A DNA stretch of 7,787 bases from JBGSWC01 sp041752635 (GTDB taxonomy: Bacteria; Planctomycetota; Planctomycetia; Pirellulales; Lacipirellulaceae). Within the stretch, counting starts at the first letter, position 1, and each line of letters begins with the position of its first letter. The DNA is taken from the NCBI GenBank assembly GCA_041752635.1, contig JBGSWC010000404.1, positions 1-7,787 on the forward strand. Direction: 5' to 3'. Positions 6,139 through 7,787 of the stretch are shown here, piece after piece. The position numbers and the translations under genes are program-made. The notes beneath the pieces were generated by a model, which did no database searches, was not told the origin of the DNA, and saw nothing but the letters and a program-made list of their open reading frames with translations.

Positions 6139-6801
6139 ATGACGCTCAGCAAGCAATTGCGCAAGGGAATGGAACTGATCGGTCGCAAGATTGCCGCCGA
6201 ATTCCCCGACGCGGAAATCGACGCTGACACAGCCAAAGTATCAATGGAGTTTCGCGACTGCGCAGTTGCGCGGGTCGATGGAGTCGTGCGATACTTTTGC
6301 AGCCGGATGATTCGCCCGCCGTTCCCAACGACCACTCGCGAAATTGTCGACGGCCCGTCAAAACGGGTGAAACAAAAGCTGAAGCGATACGAGCGACTTC
6401 GCTCGTTGATCGAGACGCAACTTCTCGCGGCAATGGCACGTCACCACTTTCGCAACTCGGACATCGAGTTGGGGACAAAATTCTACGGTCAATACTTGGT
6501 TCGGTTTTCGGAAGTGCATCGCGACATTGTTGACAGGAACCTGTCAACACAAAGCGGCAAGATGGCACAAAATGTGAAAGCGAACAAATCGAACCACCTG
6601 ACGGAGGAAGAGCGCGAGCTGCTCGGGGCCGCAGTTCGCGAACTCCAAGCCGCTGATGGCATGAAGCAAATTTCCGCCGCCACTCGCGTCGCGCTTCAGC
6701 TCAGCAAGGGAGAGTTTCCCGGCATCGCACGTCGAGTTGAGAAGAGTGCACAAACGCTCGCCGGGTACACCAGAAAACTTTCGTCGGCGCGAGGGGGGTA
6801 G
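6139..6801 (+). CDS. Hypothetical protein of the integrative element
   Basis: A 220-residue protein I do not recognise. It is basic, with a cluster of Lys and Arg at about 75-90 (SKRVKQKLKRYERLR), and has no signal peptide or membrane segment, so it is probably cytoplasmic. The C-terminal part from about residue 150 (LTEEERELLGAAVRELQAADG, then ATRVALQLSKGEFPGIARR) looks helical and might include a DNA-binding helix-turn-helix, but this is only an impression. GAAAGG is well placed seven to eight bases ahead with the shared leader GAAAGGTTGC. It sits between integrase (120 bp) and the DUF1580 gene (73 bp), a place where element regulators often lie. A 10-bp inverted repeat lies inside the gene at 6528-6549. 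An opposing 140-codon frame at 6146-6568 is judged a shadow. Confidence 0.7.
   Translation: MTLSKQLRKGMELIGRKIAAEFPDAEIDADTAKVSMEFRDCAVARVDGVVRYFCSRMIRPPFPTTTREIVDGPSKRVKQKLKRYERLRSLIETQLLAAMARHHFRNSDIELGTKFYGQYLVRFSEVHRDIVDRNLSTQSGKMAQNVKANKSNHLTEEERELLGAAVRELQAADGMKQISAATRVALQLSKGEFPGIARRVEKSAQTLAGYTRKLSSARGG
6528..6549. repeat. 10-bp perfect inverted repeat with 2-bp spacer, inside the 220-aa gene
   Basis: TGTTGACAGG (6528-6537) and CCTGTCAACA (6540-6549) are exact reverse complements separated by AA. It encodes residues 130-137 (IVDRNLST) of the hypothetical protein. The near-continuous symmetry resembles an operator for a dimeric HTH protein; as RNA a two-base loop is too tight, so the stem would open by one pair. 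Role unknown. Confidence 0.5.
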
Positions 6802-6874
6802 CGCCGCAGGATCGCCGCGACGCACGCTAAAACTTGCATCAGTTGAATTACCTTCACTGATTGCGAGTTAAAAA

Positions 6875-7102
6875 ATGAGTGCAACTCTTGAATTCTCACT
6901 CAATCACGACCTGATCCCGGCGGCGAAGGCAATCGAACTTGTCACCGGCCAGCGGCCCCACGCAACAACAATCTACCGTTGGGCTCACGTCGGCGTGCGT
7001 GGTAACAAACTGCCCACGAAAGTGCTGTTCGGCAAGCGCGTGTCGACCGTCGAAGCGGCGCGTGAATTTCTCGAAGCGATCTCCGCCGAACGCAGCGCCT
7101 AA
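6875..7102 (+). CDS. DUF1580-type HTH protein, possible excisionase
   Basis: A 75-residue protein matching, from memory, the DUF1580 family of Rhodopirellula and relatives. The family pattern is visible in order: DLIPAAKAIELVTGQRPHATTIYRWAHVG (residues 12-40, written in two parts by most aligners as a helix-turn-helix with TIYRWAHVGVRG at 32-43 as the recognition region), then KLPTKVLFGKRVSTVEAAREFLEAI (45-69), a wing and C-terminal helix. The layout resembles MerR/AlpA-type excisionases, where the small protein bends att DNA and controls direction of recombination or regulates int. That role is inferred from fold and from lying in an integrase-led cluster. GAG at 6865-6867 is a weak ribosome binding site eight bases ahead of the ATG. 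The initiator gene starts 21 bp downstream, so the two are probably co-transcribed. Confidence 0.82.
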   Translation: MSATLEFSLNHDLIPAAKAIELVTGQRPHATTIYRWAHVGVRGNKLPTKVLFGKRVSTVEAAREFLEAISAERSA

Positions 7103-7123
7103 CCGGTCGAAAGGCATGAGGCC

Positions 7124-7723
7124 ATGGCCGGATTCGCCGCCATTCTGAACGACGAAATTGACGCGCTCGCTGTTGACCCCGCGTTGCTGGGGCTGTTCGT
7201 TTTGCTCGTTCGTCGCGCGAGTTGGGATGGCGGCATCGCACCGAAGGGGAGCGTGCTTGCGCCGGGGCAGCTGGTAACGTCGCGACGCGAGCTGGCCCGA
7301 CTCACCGGCCAATCCGAGTCGTGGTGCCATCGAGCTATCGAGCGGCTCGCAGCTGGCGGATTCATAGTCGTGGAGAAAAACCGTGAAGGTTCGCTCGTGA
7401 CGATCGGCGACTGGGATTTGCGAAGGCCACCGAAAAAGCTGCGAACCACCGATCGAACCAAAAGCGAACCGCAAACCGACCGCGAATCGAACCGCAACGT
7501 GAACCACAAAGTGAACCACCAAAACGGAACGAATCGAACTGCAAAACAAGTAGCAAACAGTGAATCCGTCAGGTGCAATGAACCACCAAACGAACCACCA
7601 AACGAACCGGGAAGTGAACCGCAAACCGAACCAAAATCGAACCGCGAAGTGAACACCTACAAACTAAACAACCTTAACCTCAAAGGGGGCGAAGTCGATC
7701 CCTCTCTTGACAGAAGCTGGTAA
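7124..7723 (+). CDS. Putative replication initiator, N-terminal winged helix (lambda O-like layout)
   Basis: A 199-residue protein. Residues about 20-100 resemble the N-terminal winged-helix domain of phage replisome organisers and DnaD-type proteins: a lead-in FVLLVRRASWDGG, then APGQLVTSRRELARLTGQ (46-63), the helix pair ESWCHRAIERLAAGGFI (65-81), and a wing EGSLVTIGDWDL (88-99). Residues about 101-180 are low complexity, rich in Asn, Glu, Pro, Arg and Gln, with SEPQTDRESNRNVN (114-127) repeated as SEPQTEPKSNREVN (164-177). The underlying DNA is an array of GAACC repeats at 11-12 bp spacing. I infer that the protein binds these repeats to start replication of the element, as lambda O does at ori within its own gene. 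There is no obvious helicase-loader-binding C-terminal domain, and the short tail may fill that role. A plain transcriptional regulator is the main alternative. GAAAGG (7109-7114) lies nine bases ahead; the DUF1580 gene ends 21 bp upstream. Confidence 0.72.
   Translation: MAGFAAILNDEIDALAVDPALLGLFVLLVRRASWDGGIAPKGSVLAPGQLVTSRRELARLTGQSESWCHRAIERLAAGGFIVVEKNREGSLVTIGDWDLRRPPKKLRTTDRTKSEPQTDRESNRNVNHKVNHQNGTNRTAKQVANSESVRCNEPPNEPPNEPGSEPQTEPKSNREVNTYKLNNLNLKGGEVDPSLDRSW
7443..7655. repeat. Iteron-like array of GAACC repeats, candidate replication origin
   Basis: GAACC starts at 7443, 7455, 7466, 7489, 7501, 7513, then 7580, 7592, 7604, 7616, 7628 and 7639, with degenerate members at 7478 (GACC), 7527 (GAACG), 7536 (GAACT) and 7651 (GAACA). 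Spacing within the two clusters is 11-12 bp. The repeat unit is roughly GAACCRCMAANN; two units (7466-7477 and 7616-7627) are identical, GAACCGCAAACC. Units lie in all three codon phases of the host gene (7443 phase 1, 7466 phase 0, 7489 phase 2, 7580-7628 phase 0, 7639 phase 2), so the pattern is kept at DNA level rather than by a single peptide repeat. Bases 7464-7504 and 7614-7654 are 34/41 identical without gaps. Regular spacing near one helical turn suits a protein binding one face of the DNA. Confidence 0.75.
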
Positions 7724-7787
7724 TAACCAACAAACGCAAACCCTTGAAAAGAATAATAATAGAAGGCTTTTACAGTGATTTCTTCTT
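7721..7787. other. AT-rich tract after the iterons, candidate unwinding region
   Basis: By my count about 20 of 67 bases are G or C, against a clearly GC-rich surrounding, and 7751-7761 (GAATAATAATA) has a single G. The plus strand is A-rich, as is the tract next to the lambda ori iterons. Position directly after the iteron array fits a DNA unwinding element. The window ends within it. Confidence 0.5.
7775..7787 (+). CDS. Possible start of the next gene, cut by the window end
   Basis: GTG at 7775-7777 opens a frame (V/M-I-S-S) that stays open to the edge. AGAAGG at 7761-7766, eight bases before, is a good ribosome binding site and resembles those of the other element genes. Only four codons are visible, so the product cannot be guessed; in a replication module it would often be a helicase loader or primase. 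Confidence 0.25.

Larger units (their letters stand above)
4640..7787 (+). mobile_element. Left part of an integrative element at tRNA-Pro (right end outside window)
   Basis: Everything after the tRNA fits one mobile unit on the plus strand: integrase, a 220-aa protein of unknown function, a DUF1580/excisionase-like HTH protein, and a putative replication initiator with an iteron array. The gene order, the shared GAAAGG ribosome binding sites (4761, 6125, 7109) and the change from housekeeping to accessory functions at the tRNA support this. It could be a prophage, a phage satellite or an integrative plasmid; no capsid, tail or conjugation gene is visible in this part, so the type stays open. 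Confidence 0.75.

Noticed and set aside
6896..7624. 242-codon minus-strand frame opposite the DUF1580 and initiator genes
   Set aside because: Its first half is a Phe/Val/Trp-rich low-complexity translation of the complement of the GAACC repeats; no domain, and it overlaps two better supported genes.
7443..7655. CRISPR array
   Set aside because: The repeats are about 5 bp cores every 11-12 bp with no unique spacers of CRISPR size and lie within a coding frame.

Overview
The window reads as a chromosomal segment of a planctomycete, most likely of the Pirellulaceae (Rhodopirellula/Blastopirellula-like). The grounds are a DUF1580-type protein (a family I know almost only from Rhodopirellula and relatives), the planctomycete style of tyrosine integrase, a secreted NIPSNAP protein, a Tyr/Pro-rich lipoprotein, and moderately GC-rich DNA with weak ribosome binding sites. 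This is recognition from memory; no search was run.

Left half (about 1-4664) is ordinary chromosome. A 344-bp non-coding stretch with several perfect palindromes precedes a small lipoprotein gene (345-740, +). Convergent with it is a secreted two-domain NIPSNAP protein (795-1583, -), which follows the 6-phosphogluconate dehydrogenase gene gnd (1736-3178, -) on the same strand. The gap between those two holds a pair of inverted REP-like hairpins, each preceded by GTAG. Divergent from gnd is a PfkB-family sugar kinase resembling 2-keto-3-deoxygluconate kinase (3442-4530, +). The gnd/kinase pair therefore brings together the pentose-phosphate and Entner-Doudoroff branches of sugar-acid metabolism. 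A tRNA-Pro(GGG) gene (4591-4664, +) closes this half.

Right half (about 4640 to the window end) looks like the left end of an integrative element inserted in the 3' end of tRNA-Pro. In order, all on the + strand, it holds a tyrosine integrase (4774-6018), an unrecognised 220-aa protein (6139-6801), a 75-aa DUF1580/excisionase-like HTH protein (6875-7102), and a 199-aa protein with an N-terminal winged helix (7124-7723). The second attachment site is not in the window.

The most interesting part is the last gene. Its 3' half is a run of GAACC-type repeats spaced 11-12 bp apart. The repeats fall in all three codon phases and are followed directly by an AT-rich tract. This is the architecture of phage lambda O/ori: iterons inside the initiator gene, encoding the linker behind an N-terminal DNA-binding domain, followed by an unwinding region. 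I infer that the element carries its own replication origin. A second unusual feature lies between integrase and the 220-aa gene: a 12-bp perfect stem whose loop holds the exact reverse complement of the 10-nt leader (including the Shine-Dalgarno sequence) found before both genes.
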